Shown here: in pieces, positions 8,327 through 16,219 of the stretch | Position numbering within the stretch: position 1 is the stretch's first letter | Layout of the letters: each line of letters opens with the position of its first letter | Assembly (NCBI GenBank): GCA_046541515.1 | Contig: JBKHDD010000064.1 | Location: 1-23,016 of the forward strand | Length of the DNA stretch: 23,016 nt | Direction: 5' to 3' | DNA from: CAYFVR01 sp046541515 | GTDB lineage: Bacteria; Desulfobacterota; Desulfobacteria; Desulfobacterales; Desulfococcaceae | Translations under genes and position numbers: made by a program | Notes under the pieces: generated by a model | The model's database searches: none | Told to the model about the DNA's origin: nothing | The model's input: the letters and a program-made list of their open reading frames with translations, nothing else

Positions 8327-9526
8327 ATGCACATCGAAACCTACTACAACGGCGTGGAAATCCACCGGGAAGAGAAGATCATCTACGCCCGGTTTCTCCG
8401 GCCGCACCAGGTGATTTCCACCTGCCGGGCCGCGGGCGGGCTGCGGACCGATCTGGAATTTGTTTTCAACCACCAGAGCTGCGAGCCCGCCGGGCACGGT
8501 CATCGGATGAACCCGTCCCTTTGGCGCGATCCCGACGCCTATCGGCGGCGGACGTGCGCGCCCTACGGCCTTCCGGCGGAAAAATGCGCCACCCTGGGCA
8601 CCGCCGCCAACATGAATCACGCCGCCTTCGTCCTGGAACGGTTCCGGGATCTGGCGGTGGCGGCGGTCTGCACCGGCGGGGTGGAAACCAACGCCGGGCG
8701 CGTGGGCGATCCGGCCTCGGTGGTGGAAACCCCCGACGGCTTCGAAACGCTGCCTCCGGCGGAAGACGCGCCGGGGCCGGGCACCATCAACACCATGGTT
8801 TTCATCGGCAAGCCGCTGATTCCGGGAGCGCTGGTCCGGGCGATCATGACCGCCACCGAGGCCAAAACCGCCGCCTTGCAGGAGCTGGCGGTCAATTCCC
8901 GCTATTCCGACGGGCTGGCCACCGGAACGGGCACCGACCAGATTTTGGCGGCCGCCATGCAGACCGACGAAACGCCGCTGACCAGCGCCGGGAAACACGC
9001 CAAGCTCGGCGAGCTGATCGGCCGGGCCGTCCACGCGGCGGTGCGGGACACCCTGGCCCGGCAGAACGGCCTGACGCCCCGGGGCCAGTGCTCCGCGAAA
9101 ATCCATCTGGAACGGTTCGGCCTGACCCGGGAATCCATGCGGGAGGCGATTTGCGTCCATCTCTCCCCGGAAGCGGCGGCCCTTTTGCGGGACAATTTCA
9201 TCGGGGTGGAACGGGACCCGGTCACGGCGGCGGCGGTGATGGCCATGGTCCATTTGCGGGACAAATTCGCCTGGGGCGTTTTGCCCGCCGCCTGCTGGAG
9301 CGAGGTCATGGGCGGTCAGGCGGCCCAGGTCGCCGGCGCCGCCGCCGGGCGATACGCGGATTTTGACCGCTACCGCCGGGAACTCGCCCCGGCCCGGCCG
9401 GAAAACGGCAACGGGGCGTTTTTGGACCTGGTTTGCAAGGCCCTGGCGCTGGGTTTCGCGGACAAATGGCGAACCCCGGAACCGGAGCCCGGCAACCCCG
9501 GCAACGCCGAAACGGAAGGGAGGTGA
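8327..9526 (+). CDS. cbiZ: CbiZ-type adenosylcobinamide amidohydrolase with C-terminal extension
   Basis: CbiZ cleaves the amide bond of adenosylcobinamide to give adenosylcobyric acid, allowing salvage and remodelling of imported incomplete or foreign corrinoids. Family motifs are clear: GTAANMNHAAF (residues 91-101), TGGVETNAGR (116-125), GTINTMVF (from 152), TATEAKTAALQEL (about 174-186) and ATGTGTDQ (about 199-206). The start at 8327 (MHIETYYNG) is chosen because the longer alternative at 8261 runs through a palindromic repeat and adds atypical residues. The protein is 399 residues. The recognisable CbiZ domain ends soon after ATGTGTDQ, leaving roughly 170 further residues including CSAKIHLERFGLT and AACWSEVMGGQ that I cannot assign. 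It lies between the chelatase genes and the cobalamin riboswitch, which fits a role in corrinoid salvage. Confidence 0.9.
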   Translation: MHIETYYNGVEIHREEKIIYARFLRPHQVISTCRAAGGLRTDLEFVFNHQSCEPAGHGHRMNPSLWRDPDAYRRRTCAPYGLPAEKCATLGTAANMNHAAFVLERFRDLAVAAVCTGGVETNAGRVGDPASVVETPDGFETLPPAEDAPGPGTINTMVFIGKPLIPGALVRAIMTATEAKTAALQELAVNSRYSDGLATGTGTDQILAAAMQTDETPLTSAGKHAKLGELIGRAVHAAVRDTLARQNGLTPRGQCSAKIHLERFGLTRESMREAICVHLSPEAAALLRDNFIGVERDPVTAAAVMAMVHLRDKFAWGVLPAACWSEVMGGQAAQVAGAAAGRYADFDRYRRELAPARPENGNGAFLDLVCKALALGFADKWRTPEPEPGNPGNAETEGR

Positions 9527-9554
9527 ACGGAACTCCAAACCGCTGATTTGCCGT

Positions 9555-9890
9555 AGCGCAGCCGGTCGCCCGGGCGGTCTGTGGATCGCCGGGCGATAAT
9601 CGGGAATCCCGTGAAAATCGGGAGCGGTCCCGCCGCTGTCACTCCGCTTCGGCCGTTTGAAATTTTCCCGGATGTTGAGACGGGTTTGGGACGCCATTCG
9701 TCCGTTTGGAAATCGAACGGGGCGCGGGCCACGCGCTCCGGCGGTCCGGACAAATCATTTCCGTCCGAATGGAACGCCCGATGGGAAAAACGGTCCGAAG
9801 AACCCGGTCGGCCTCGCGGGCCACTGTCGCCGCGGCGACGGGAAGGCCGTCGGCCGGGCGGAGAAGCCAGAAGACCGGCCGGTTGTGCGC
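9555..9890 (+). promoter_or_regulatory. Cobalamin riboswitch (AdoCbl-type aptamer) with large peripheral insertion
   Basis: The leader of btuB contains the ordered conserved boxes of a cobalamin riboswitch. A GC stem (9567-9594) leads to GATAATCGGGAA (9595-9606), then GTGAAAAT and GGTCCCGCCGCTGTCACT (ending 9643), CCACTG (9821-9826), GGGAAGGC (9840-9847) and the B12 box AGCCAGAAGACCGGCC (9865-9880). The stretch between the CTGT core and CCACTG is about 178 nt, much longer than the few tens of bases usual there. It holds several small hairpins, such as GGACG/CGTCC and CGGAC/GTCCG. The element should sense adenosylcobalamin and repress btuB and, through the operon, possibly everything downstream. 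Exact ends are estimated. Confidence 0.92.
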
Positions 9891-10017
9891 AAGTGGAATG
9901 GACTGACGAGGATTCGGTCTCACTTTGAAGGCGACGCATGTCGGAACGGATCGATCTACGCCCTCCGCGCGGCCCGCCCAAGTGACGTCCCGCCCCATCC
10001 GGGGGCATTTCCCGCGG

Positions 10018-10050
10018 TCCGGATGAAAAAGACCCTTTTTTGAATCCGGA
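10018..10050 (+). promoter_or_regulatory. Hairpin overlapping the btuB ribosome-binding site (riboswitch expression platform)
   Basis: TCCGGAT (10018-10024) is perfectly complementary to ATCCGGA (10044-10050). Inside it, AAAAAG (10026-10031) pairs with CTTTTT around a three-base loop, separated by a small bulge. The 3' arm shares its last bases with the Shine-Dalgarno GGAGGAG (10048-10054) serving the TTG start at 10059. The structure could block ribosome access when the aptamer binds ligand, or act as an intrinsic terminator through its T-run; I favour translational occlusion. Confidence 0.6.
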
Positions 10051-10058
10051 GGAGAACG

Positions 10059-12104
10059 TTGAAATTTCAAACCGCCACTGCTTGGAACGTCTTGTTGACA
10101 TCCCTGACCCTGTGGTTCGCCCCGGGGGCGGGCGCCCTGGCCCAGGAAGCGGAATCCGTCATGGCCATGGACGAAATCGTGGTCACCGCCACGCGGACCG
10201 AGGAAAAATCCATCGACGTACCGGTCAAAACCGACGTCATCACCCGGGAGGAAATCGAGCTGTCCGGCGCGACCCACGTCGGCGACATCATCGGAAAATA
10301 CGTCACCGGCCACTATCACCGGTACAATGGCCTGCTCAGCCCCGTGGGGCTGCGGGGTTTCCGCACCGAATCCCACGGCGACGACGTGAAGGGCCATGTC
10401 CTGATTCTCGTGGACGGCCACCGGATGGGCACCGGAAACGCCGCGAAAATCAACGCGGACCGGATTGAACGGATCGAGGTGACCAAAGGTCCCGCCTCGG
10501 CGCTCTACGGCTCCGCCGCCCTGGGCGGGGTCATCAATCTGATTACCCAAAAAGGCGAGGGCGACGTTTCCACCACCCTCGGCGGCGACGTGGGCAGCTT
10601 CGAGTATTACAAAGGCCAAATTTCCAGCCAGGGCGCCGTCACCGAACAATTCCGGTATCACCTCGCCGCCAGCTACGAAGACATCGGCGATTACGACGAT
10701 CCGGAATTCGGAACCGTGTACAACACCCAGGAAACCAAAAACAATTTTGGCGGCAACCTCGCCTTCGCCCCCAACGATTCCCACAGTTTTCGATTCGGCG
10801 GAAATTACGCCGACCTGACCGGCGAATATCCCTCCTGGTTAAACCACGAGACCTACGGGGCTTACGACTCCGAAACCCGGAGCCACTACGACAAAAGCCA
10901 TGCCTACGCCGACCTGGAGTATAACGGAAGCTTCTTCCGGAATCAGGTCAGCTGGCGGGCTCTGGCCTACTATCTGCGGGACCGGAACCACTGGTTTTCC
11001 GGCTCTCCGGACCCGGAATCGAATCAATCCAAATACACCGACGAAACCTTGGGGACCGACCACCAGTTCGTCTGGGAAATGACCGACTGGAACACGTTGC
11101 TGGTGGGCTTCAACCTGGAAAATCTGGAGAAAGAATCGGAAGGCGTCTCCGGTGGCGAACCCTCCGCGCCCTACACGCCGGGCATGGAATACGACGCCCG
11201 GGCGTTTTTCATCCAGGACAGCCTGGATTTGTTGGACAACCGGGTCAACATCGTCGCCGCCGGCCGGTACGACCGGTTCGACGTGAAGACCCAACAGCCG
11301 GAAACCGTGACCATTCCCGATTTCATCGAGCGGGAGGAAGATTACGATCAGTTTTCCCCCAAGCTGGGCGCGGGCGTGAAATTTTTCGACAACCTCCTCC
11401 GGGCGCGGGCCAACATCGGCGAAGGCTTCAAGTCGCCCTCGGCCGATCAGCTTTCCGCCGACTATCAGCAAGGCAGCGGCCCCCGTTTTATCGGCAACCC
11501 GGATTTGGACCCGGAAACCAGCCTGACCTACGACATGGGCTTCGACGTATTCCACGATTTCTTCACGTTCAAGGCTTCGTTTTTCCACACCGATTACGAA
11601 GACAAGATCGTCCAGACCAGCATTGCCGTGGACGGCGAGCCCGGGAGCACCTGGGAAAACCGGGGCGACGCGGAGATCGAGGGTTTCGATCTGAACCTCG
11701 ACTGGTGGATCGGCCAGACCTTCGGGTTGCCCTTCAACCTGTCGTTGTATTCCTACCTCACCTTCAACGTCACCAAAAAGGACGAGGAAACCGGCGAAGA
11801 CCTCCTCTACGTCTCCGACTACGAGGCCAAATCCGGCCTCAATTTCCGGCGCCGGGACCTCTCCGCCCAGTTGAGCCACGTTCTGGTGGGGCCGCAGATG
11901 ATCACCAATTTCGACAATTTCCCCTATGTGGACGAGGAGAAGGGCAGCTTCGATTTCTGGGATCTGAACCTGCGCTACCAGTTCCGCGACAACTGGGAAT
12001 TCCGGGCCAGCGTCCTGAACCTGTTTGACCAGCGGGTCGAATGGGTGCGAGGCTTCCTTATGCCCGAGCGGAATTACCGGGTGGGGGTTTCGTTTACGTT
12101 CTGA
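10059..12104 (+). CDS. btuB: TonB-dependent outer-membrane cobalamin receptor (BtuB-like)
   Basis: This is an outer-membrane beta-barrel receptor importing a corrinoid with energy from TonB/ExbBD. The 681-residue product starts at TTG 10059, 4 nt after GGAGGAG. It has a signal peptide (hydrophobic core about 10-22, likely cleavage after ALA near residue 28), a TonB box DEIVVTATRT (38-47) and a plug domain with VLILVDGHRMGTGN and RIERIEVTKGPASALYGS. The barrel of repeated aromatic strands ends in the canonical terminal phenylalanine (GVSFTF). Length and order are normal for BtuB-type receptors. A cobalamin riboswitch immediately upstream and transport genes downstream support a corrinoid substrate. 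Other metal-tetrapyrrole or chelate substrates remain possible, because receptor specificity cannot be read from these motifs. Confidence 0.92.
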   Translation: MKFQTATAWNVLLTSLTLWFAPGAGALAQEAESVMAMDEIVVTATRTEEKSIDVPVKTDVITREEIELSGATHVGDIIGKYVTGHYHRYNGLLSPVGLRGFRTESHGDDVKGHVLILVDGHRMGTGNAAKINADRIERIEVTKGPASALYGSAALGGVINLITQKGEGDVSTTLGGDVGSFEYYKGQISSQGAVTEQFRYHLAASYEDIGDYDDPEFGTVYNTQETKNNFGGNLAFAPNDSHSFRFGGNYADLTGEYPSWLNHETYGAYDSETRSHYDKSHAYADLEYNGSFFRNQVSWRALAYYLRDRNHWFSGSPDPESNQSKYTDETLGTDHQFVWEMTDWNTLLVGFNLENLEKESEGVSGGEPSAPYTPGMEYDARAFFIQDSLDLLDNRVNIVAAGRYDRFDVKTQQPETVTIPDFIEREEDYDQFSPKLGAGVKFFDNLLRARANIGEGFKSPSADQLSADYQQGSGPRFIGNPDLDPETSLTYDMGFDVFHDFFTFKASFFHTDYEDKIVQTSIAVDGEPGSTWENRGDAEIEGFDLNLDWWIGQTFGLPFNLSLYSYLTFNVTKKDEETGEDLLYVSDYEAKSGLNFRRRDLSAQLSHVLVGPQMITNFDNFPYVDEEKGSFDFWDLNLRYQFRDNWEFRASVLNLFDQRVEWVRGFLMPERNYRVGVSFTF

Positions 12105-12111
12105 CGGTTTG

Positions 12112-12215
12112 TGGGGACGGGGAGACGCGGGGAGGCGGTGATCCGGAGACGCGGAGATCAGCCCTTCCCCGCGTTCCCCCTCTCCGCGTCGCCCCCTCGC
12201 CGCGTTGCCCGCAAC
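12112..12215 (+). repeat. GC-rich palindromic intergenic repeat, copy R1
   Basis: This element starts about 8 nt after the btuB stop. It has a purine-rich left half and a pyrimidine-rich right half, with a perfect 10-bp inverted repeat GACGCGGAGA (12148-12157) and TCTCCGCGTC (12181-12190) and further imperfect pairing outside it. It shares the TCTCCGCGTC core with copies at 17027, 18461 and 20946. No coding potential is evident. It separates btuB from the adenosyltransferase gene and might tune their relative expression. Confidence 0.75.
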
Positions 12216-12273
12216 CCGGCGCAAACGGGGAAATTCAACCGGAAAAACCCAAATGAAACGAGGATGTGGAACC

Positions 12274-12795
12274 ATGAAAAAAGGACTGCTGATGATCTTC
12301 ACCGGGGACGGCAAGGGGAAGACCACCGCCGCGCTGGGGATGACCCTGCGGGCCGCCGGCCACGGGATGAAGGTCTGCTTCATCCAGTTCATCAAGGGGA
12401 GCTGGAAATACGGCGAACTCGAAGCCGTCAAACGGTTCGAGGACGTGATCGATTTTCACGTCATGGGGAAGGGTTTCACCTGGAAATCCGACGATCTGGA
12501 AGAAGACCGGCGGCTGGCGCGGGAGGCGTGGGATTTCGCCCAAAAAGCCATGGAATCCGGGGAATACGGCATGGTGGTGCTGGATGAATTCACCTACCTG
12601 CTGAACTTCGGCATGATCGAGCCGGAGCCGGTGACCCGTGCCCTGGCGAACCGGCCGCCGGATTTGCACGTCGCCATTACCGGCCGGAACGCGGCCCCGG
12701 CCCTGGTGGAGGCCGCCGATCTGGTCACCGAAATGGGCGCCGTCAAACATCCGCTCAAGGCCGGAATCAAGGCCCAGAAAGGGGTCGAATTTTGA
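12274..12795 (+). CDS. cobO: CobO/BtuR-type ATP:corrinoid adenosyltransferase
   Basis: The enzyme transfers the 5'-deoxyadenosyl group of ATP to cob(I)alamin or another cob(I)yrinic intermediate, making the coenzyme form. The 173-residue product has the family P-loop TGDGKGKTTAA (residues 10-20), VVLDEFTYLLNFG in the middle, and the C-terminal block ITGRNAAPALVEAADLVTEM followed by KHPLKAGIKAQKGVEF, all typical of CobA/CobO/BtuR. The start at 12274 is preferred because MKKGLLMIFTGDGKG matches the usual N-terminus and a GAGG lies about 10 nt upstream; in-frame ATG 12253 is a weaker option. The stop overlaps the next gene by 4 nt (TTGA), so it is co-translated with the TIM-barrel protein. Confidence 0.93.
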   Translation: MKKGLLMIFTGDGKGKTTAALGMTLRAAGHGMKVCFIQFIKGSWKYGELEAVKRFEDVIDFHVMGKGFTWKSDDLEEDRRLAREAWDFAQKAMESGEYGMVVLDEFTYLLNFGMIEPEPVTRALANRPPDLHVAITGRNAAPALVEAADLVTEMGAVKHPLKAGIKAQKGVEF

Positions 12796-13817
12796 CCGTC
12801 CGCCGCCTGCTGAATTTCAGCACCCACCCCGGCGAGCCGGAGATGTTCCACGACGACTGGAACGAAGCCGCCCAATTCCTGGACCGGTGGGAATTTGACG
12901 GATTCGAACTCTATCCGGTGGGCGAATACCCCTGCGCGGCGATCCGGCCGGACATCGTCGCGGCCATCCATCTGCGCTTTTTCGTGATCCTCGCGCCCAT
13001 CTGGCGGGAAGACCGGAAGCGGCTGCTGGAAATCTTCGGGGACTGGGAAACGGTGGAACATTTCTACGGCGGCCGGGTCGCGGACCGGGGCGCAGAATGG
13101 ATCGCGGCGTTTTACGCCCGCCAGCTCGATCTGGCCGACCATCTGGGCTGCGAATACGTGGTGTTTCATCCGGCCCATTGCGAGCTGGACCACGTCTTCG
13201 ACTGGCGGTTCCCCTGGTCCCTGGCGGACACCCTGGCCCTGTCCGCCGAGGTGGTCAACGCGGCGACGCGCCGGAGCCGGTTTTCCGGATACATTCTCTT
13301 CGAAAATCTCTGGTGGCCGGGCAGCTTCCGGCTGGACGATCCCCGGGAATACGACGCCCTGGTCTCCCGGGTGGACCATCCCCGCTGCGGAATCGCCCTG
13401 GACACCGGCCATCTGCTGAACAAAAACCCGGACCTGACCGGCGAACGCCAGGCGGCGGACTACCTCTCCCACTGCGTGGACAACCTGGGCGAGGTGGCCC
13501 GGGAAATCCGGACGGTCCACCTGACCAAGAGCCTTTCCGGCGACTACGTCCGGGAAAGCCGCGCCTGGGCCGATCCCTGGGGCGAAGCCCGCACCTTTTG
13601 GGAAAAACTGGACGTGGCCCGGCGGCATGTGGGCCGGATCGACCAACACATGGCCTTCGAGGAATCCCACGTCGGCGCGGTGGTGGAAAAAATCGCGCCC
13701 CAGAACGTGGTGTTCGAATTCACCTTCCGGAACATGGCCGAATGGGAGGCGAAAATCGCCGCCCAAAAAACGGCCCTGGCCGGGACCCTGTGGAATCGAG
13801 GCGGAAAAATCCCATGA
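12792..13817 (+). CDS. TIM-barrel sugar-phosphate isomerase/epimerase-like protein
   Basis: The 341-residue protein belongs to the xylose isomerase/AP-endonuclease-2-like TIM-barrel superfamily. Candidate metal-binding residues sit at the ends of successive strands: E39 (DGFELYP), E171 (ILFENLWW), D204 and H207 (LDTGH), H243 (TVHLTK) and E309 (VFEFTF). FHPAHCELDH near residue 127 adds two more histidines. Family members isomerise or epimerise sugars or cleave other substrates, so the reaction cannot be predicted. The TTG start is chosen because it overlaps the cobO stop (TTGA) and the residues that follow (RRLLNFSTHPGE) form the expected first strand. The stop overlaps the btuF-like ATG by 4 nt. 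Its place between adenosyltransferase and transporter genes suggests a role in corrinoid salvage, for example on the nucleotide loop or ribose; this is speculative. Confidence 0.8.
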   Translation: MTVRRLLNFSTHPGEPEMFHDDWNEAAQFLDRWEFDGFELYPVGEYPCAAIRPDIVAAIHLRFFVILAPIWREDRKRLLEIFGDWETVEHFYGGRVADRGAEWIAAFYARQLDLADHLGCEYVVFHPAHCELDHVFDWRFPWSLADTLALSAEVVNAATRRSRFSGYILFENLWWPGSFRLDDPREYDALVSRVDHPRCGIALDTGHLLNKNPDLTGERQAADYLSHCVDNLGEVAREIRTVHLTKSLSGDYVRESRAWADPWGEARTFWEKLDVARRHVGRIDQHMAFEESHVGAVVEKIAPQNVVFEFTFRNMAEWEAKIAAQKTALAGTLWNRGGKIP

Positions 13818-14953
13818 AAACCATGTCTTCCATCCACCGGCTCCGCGTCTTTCCGCTCCTCGCGGCCGCCCTCCTGTTTCCCGGGTCCGTCTCTGCGACG
13901 GAAGCGAACCTTCGGTATGCCGAAGGGTTCCGCGTGGAATCCATGGGAAACGCGACGCTGGTCACCGTCACGCCGGAATGGCGTCAGGGGTCGGCCACCT
14001 TCCGGTACCTGCTCGTTCCCCGGGGCGAATCCCCGCCGCCGGACGCGCCGCCGGCCCAGGTCGTTCCGGTTCCCGTGCGCCGGGTCGTGGTGCTGTCCAC
14101 CACCTATCTGGCCTACATGGACGCGGCCGGACTGGTGGACCGGATCGTGGCGCTTTCCGATTTCAGGCACGTCAACACCCCTTCGGTGCGCCGGATGATC
14201 GACGACGGGGCGCTTCGCGAGGTCGGCAACTTCTCCAAACTCCGGGTGGAACGGGTCATGGAACTGGCCCCGGACCTGATTCTCACCCCGGCCTCGGGCG
14301 CCGGTTTCGACATCCATCCCAAGCTCATCGAGGCCGGCCTGCCCACGGCCCTGGTGGTGGATCATCTGGAAGCCGATCCCCTGGCCCGGTGCGAATGGAT
14401 CAAGTTTCTGGCGCTGTTTTTCGGCGCCGGGGAACGCGCGGCGGCGCTTTTCCGGGAAATCGAGGGCCGCTACCTCGCCCTGGCCGAGAAGGGGCGGGCG
14501 GCCGAAGACCGGCCGACCGTGCTCATCAACACGCCCTTCCAGGGCCAGTGGTGGGCGCCCCGCGGCCAAAGCTACGTGGCCCGCCTCATCCGGGACGCCG
14601 GGGGGGATTATCTCTGGGCCGACACCCAAGGGGTGGGCAGCGAACCCATGGACATCGAGACGGTGTACGACCGGGCGTTGACGGCGGACGTCTGGATCAA
14701 CACCGGCCTGTGGACCTCCCTGGAAGACGCGCTCTCCGCCGATCCGCGCTTCGCCGAAATCCGTCCCCTGAAAACCGGCCGGGTGTTCAACAACAACAAG
14801 CGGCTCAACCGATGGGGCGGCAACGACTACTGGGAATCCGGCGTTCTTCGTCCGGACGTGATTTTGGCGGATTTGATAAAAATCTTTCAGCCGGCGTTGG
14901 CGCCGGATCACGAACTGTTCTACTACCGCCGACTGGAGGGGGCCACGCCGTGA
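13814..14953 (+). CDS. btuF: BtuF/FecB-like periplasmic binding protein
   Basis: This is the class III periplasmic substrate-binding protein of an iron-siderophore/cobalamin-type ABC importer. The 379-residue product has a signal peptide (MKTMSSIHRL followed by hydrophobic VFPLLAAALLFPG, cleavage likely after VSA near residue 27). A short beta-rich N-terminal segment comes before the binding fold, which begins at RRVVVLSTTYLAYM. The block VERVMELAPDLILTP is the typical end of the first lobe and GRVFNNNKRLNRWGG lies in the second. ATG 13814 overlaps the upstream stop, and its own stop overlaps the GTG of the permease, so the two form a transport unit. The extra segment of about 70 residues before the fold is longer than in typical BtuF. 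The corrinoid substrate is inferred from the neighbours. Confidence 0.87.
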   Translation: MKTMSSIHRLRVFPLLAAALLFPGSVSATEANLRYAEGFRVESMGNATLVTVTPEWRQGSATFRYLLVPRGESPPPDAPPAQVVPVPVRRVVVLSTTYLAYMDAAGLVDRIVALSDFRHVNTPSVRRMIDDGALREVGNFSKLRVERVMELAPDLILTPASGAGFDIHPKLIEAGLPTALVVDHLEADPLARCEWIKFLALFFGAGERAAALFREIEGRYLALAEKGRAAEDRPTVLINTPFQGQWWAPRGQSYVARLIRDAGGDYLWADTQGVGSEPMDIETVYDRALTADVWINTGLWTSLEDALSADPRFAEIRPLKTGRVFNNNKRLNRWGGNDYWESGVLRPDVILADLIKIFQPALAPDHELFYYRRLEGATP

Positions 14954-16008
14954 CGAATCGGGACCCGTCCGCTTTGGGCCTCTACGCCGCCCTGACAGCC
15001 GGGCTCGCCGTCCTTTTCCTGCTCAACCTGGTCACCGGCTCGGTGGCCATCGGGCCGGTGGAGGTGATCCGGATTCTGGCGGGCGGGGAGGCCTCCCGGG
15101 CGTCCTGGGAGACCATCATCTGGCTGTTCCGGCTGCCCAAGGCGATCACGGCGGTCTTCGCCGGAGCGGGGCTGGCCATGAGCGGGCTGTTCATGCAGAC
15201 CCTGTTCCGGAATCCCCTGGCCGGGCCGTCGGTGCTGGGAATCACGGCGGGGGCCAGCTTCGGCGTGGCGGTGGTGGTGCTGGCCGGGGCGGGCGGCGGC
15301 GCGGCCTCCCGGTTCATCGAGGGGCTCGGGCTCTACGGCCAGATGGGGCTGGTGTTGGCCTCGGGCCTGGGCGCGGCCGGCGTCATGGCGATCATCCTGC
15401 TGCTGGCCCGTCGGGTGGAGCACGTCATGACGCTGCTTATTGTGGGGTTGCTGGCCGGATTCGCCATCAACGCGGCCGTCAGCGTCCTCATTCATTTCAG
15501 CGTCGCGGAACTCATCCAGGCCTACGTCGCCTGGACCTTCGGCAGTTTCGGGGCCGCGGCCTGGAGCGATCTGCGGCTCTTCGTCCCCATCATGGCCGCC
15601 GGGGTGCTGGCGGGGCAAAGCCTCCGGAAGCCGCTCAACGGCCTTCTGCTGGGCGAGGACTACGCCCGAAGCATGGGGCTGGGGATTTTCCCCCTTCGAA
15701 TCGCGGTCATCGGCCTGACCGCCCTGCTCACCGGCACGGTCACCGCCTTCTGCGGCCCCGTGGCCTTCATCGGCGTGGCGGTCCCCCATCTCGCCCGGGC
15801 GGTCATGAACAGCTCCGACCATCGGCGGCTGCTTCCGGCGGTGGTGCTGCTCGGGGGCATGACCGCCCTGGCGGCGGACCTCGTCGCCCAGTTTCCCGGC
15901 AGCGACGCGGTGCTGCCACTCAACGCCGTCACGGCGCTAATCGGCGCGCCCGTAATCGTCTGGTTTATCCTTCGGCGGCGGAATTTGCAAAAAACCTTCG
16001 CCAACTGA
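14950..16008 (+). CDS. btuC: BtuC/FecCD-family ABC transporter permease
   Basis: This is the inner-membrane permease of the corrinoid-type importer. The 352-residue product has about nine to ten hydrophobic helices. It shows family motifs: WLFRLPKAITAVFAGAGLAM, FRNPLAGPSVLGITAGASFG, LLLGEDYARSMGL (contact region for the ATPase) and CGPVAFIGVAVPHLAR near the C-terminus. The GTG start at 14950 overlaps the stop of the binding-protein gene by 4 nt. No ATPase follows; the nearest candidate is the ATPase ending at 1246. Its stop is only 18 nt before the next small ORF, so transcription probably continues into the nitrogenase-like genes. Confidence 0.92.
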   Translation: MTNRDPSALGLYAALTAGLAVLFLLNLVTGSVAIGPVEVIRILAGGEASRASWETIIWLFRLPKAITAVFAGAGLAMSGLFMQTLFRNPLAGPSVLGITAGASFGVAVVVLAGAGGGAASRFIEGLGLYGQMGLVLASGLGAAGVMAIILLLARRVEHVMTLLIVGLLAGFAINAAVSVLIHFSVAELIQAYVAWTFGSFGAAAWSDLRLFVPIMAAGVLAGQSLRKPLNGLLLGEDYARSMGLGIFPLRIAVIGLTALLTGTVTAFCGPVAFIGVAVPHLARAVMNSSDHRRLLPAVVLLGGMTALAADLVAQFPGSDAVLPLNAVTALIGAPVIVWFILRRRNLQKTFAN

Positions 16009-16026
16009 CCTTTCAAGGAGGCACCT

Positions 16027-16200
16027 ATGCATTTGTACTGGCGCGTTCAGCAGGACCTCAACTGTCTCGGCGATTGCATTTGGTTTCACGATCCCTCGCT
16101 GATTCGGTCCCTGAGAAGCTGGGTCCGGAAAAACATGCGCGGTTTGGCCCTGGCGGAGGGATGGAACGCCGCGACGGCCGCGGGAATCCGCCGGAACTGA
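16027..16200 (+). CDS. Small 57-residue protein of unknown function, probable real gene
   Basis: A short ORF fills the gap between the permease and the nitrogenase-like fusion gene, with 18 nt before it and 19 nt after it. It has the strongest ribosome-binding site in this part of the window: AAGGAGG (16014-16020), 6 nt before ATG. The 57-residue product is basic and rich in tryptophan (W5, W19, W32, W46), with a cysteine pair C13-x3-C17 in NCLGDC. There is no signal peptide and no long hydrophobic segment. I recognise no family. Possibilities are a small accessory subunit or electron-transfer helper of the nitrogenase-like complex, or a precursor peptide for the radical SAM/SPASM enzyme downstream. 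The positioning and ribosome-binding site support translation; function is unknown. Confidence 0.72.
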   Translation: MHLYWRVQQDLNCLGDCIWFHDPSLIRSLRSWVRKNMRGLALAEGWNAATAAGIRRN

Positions 16201-16219
16201 TCGACCTGTCGGGAGAGCC

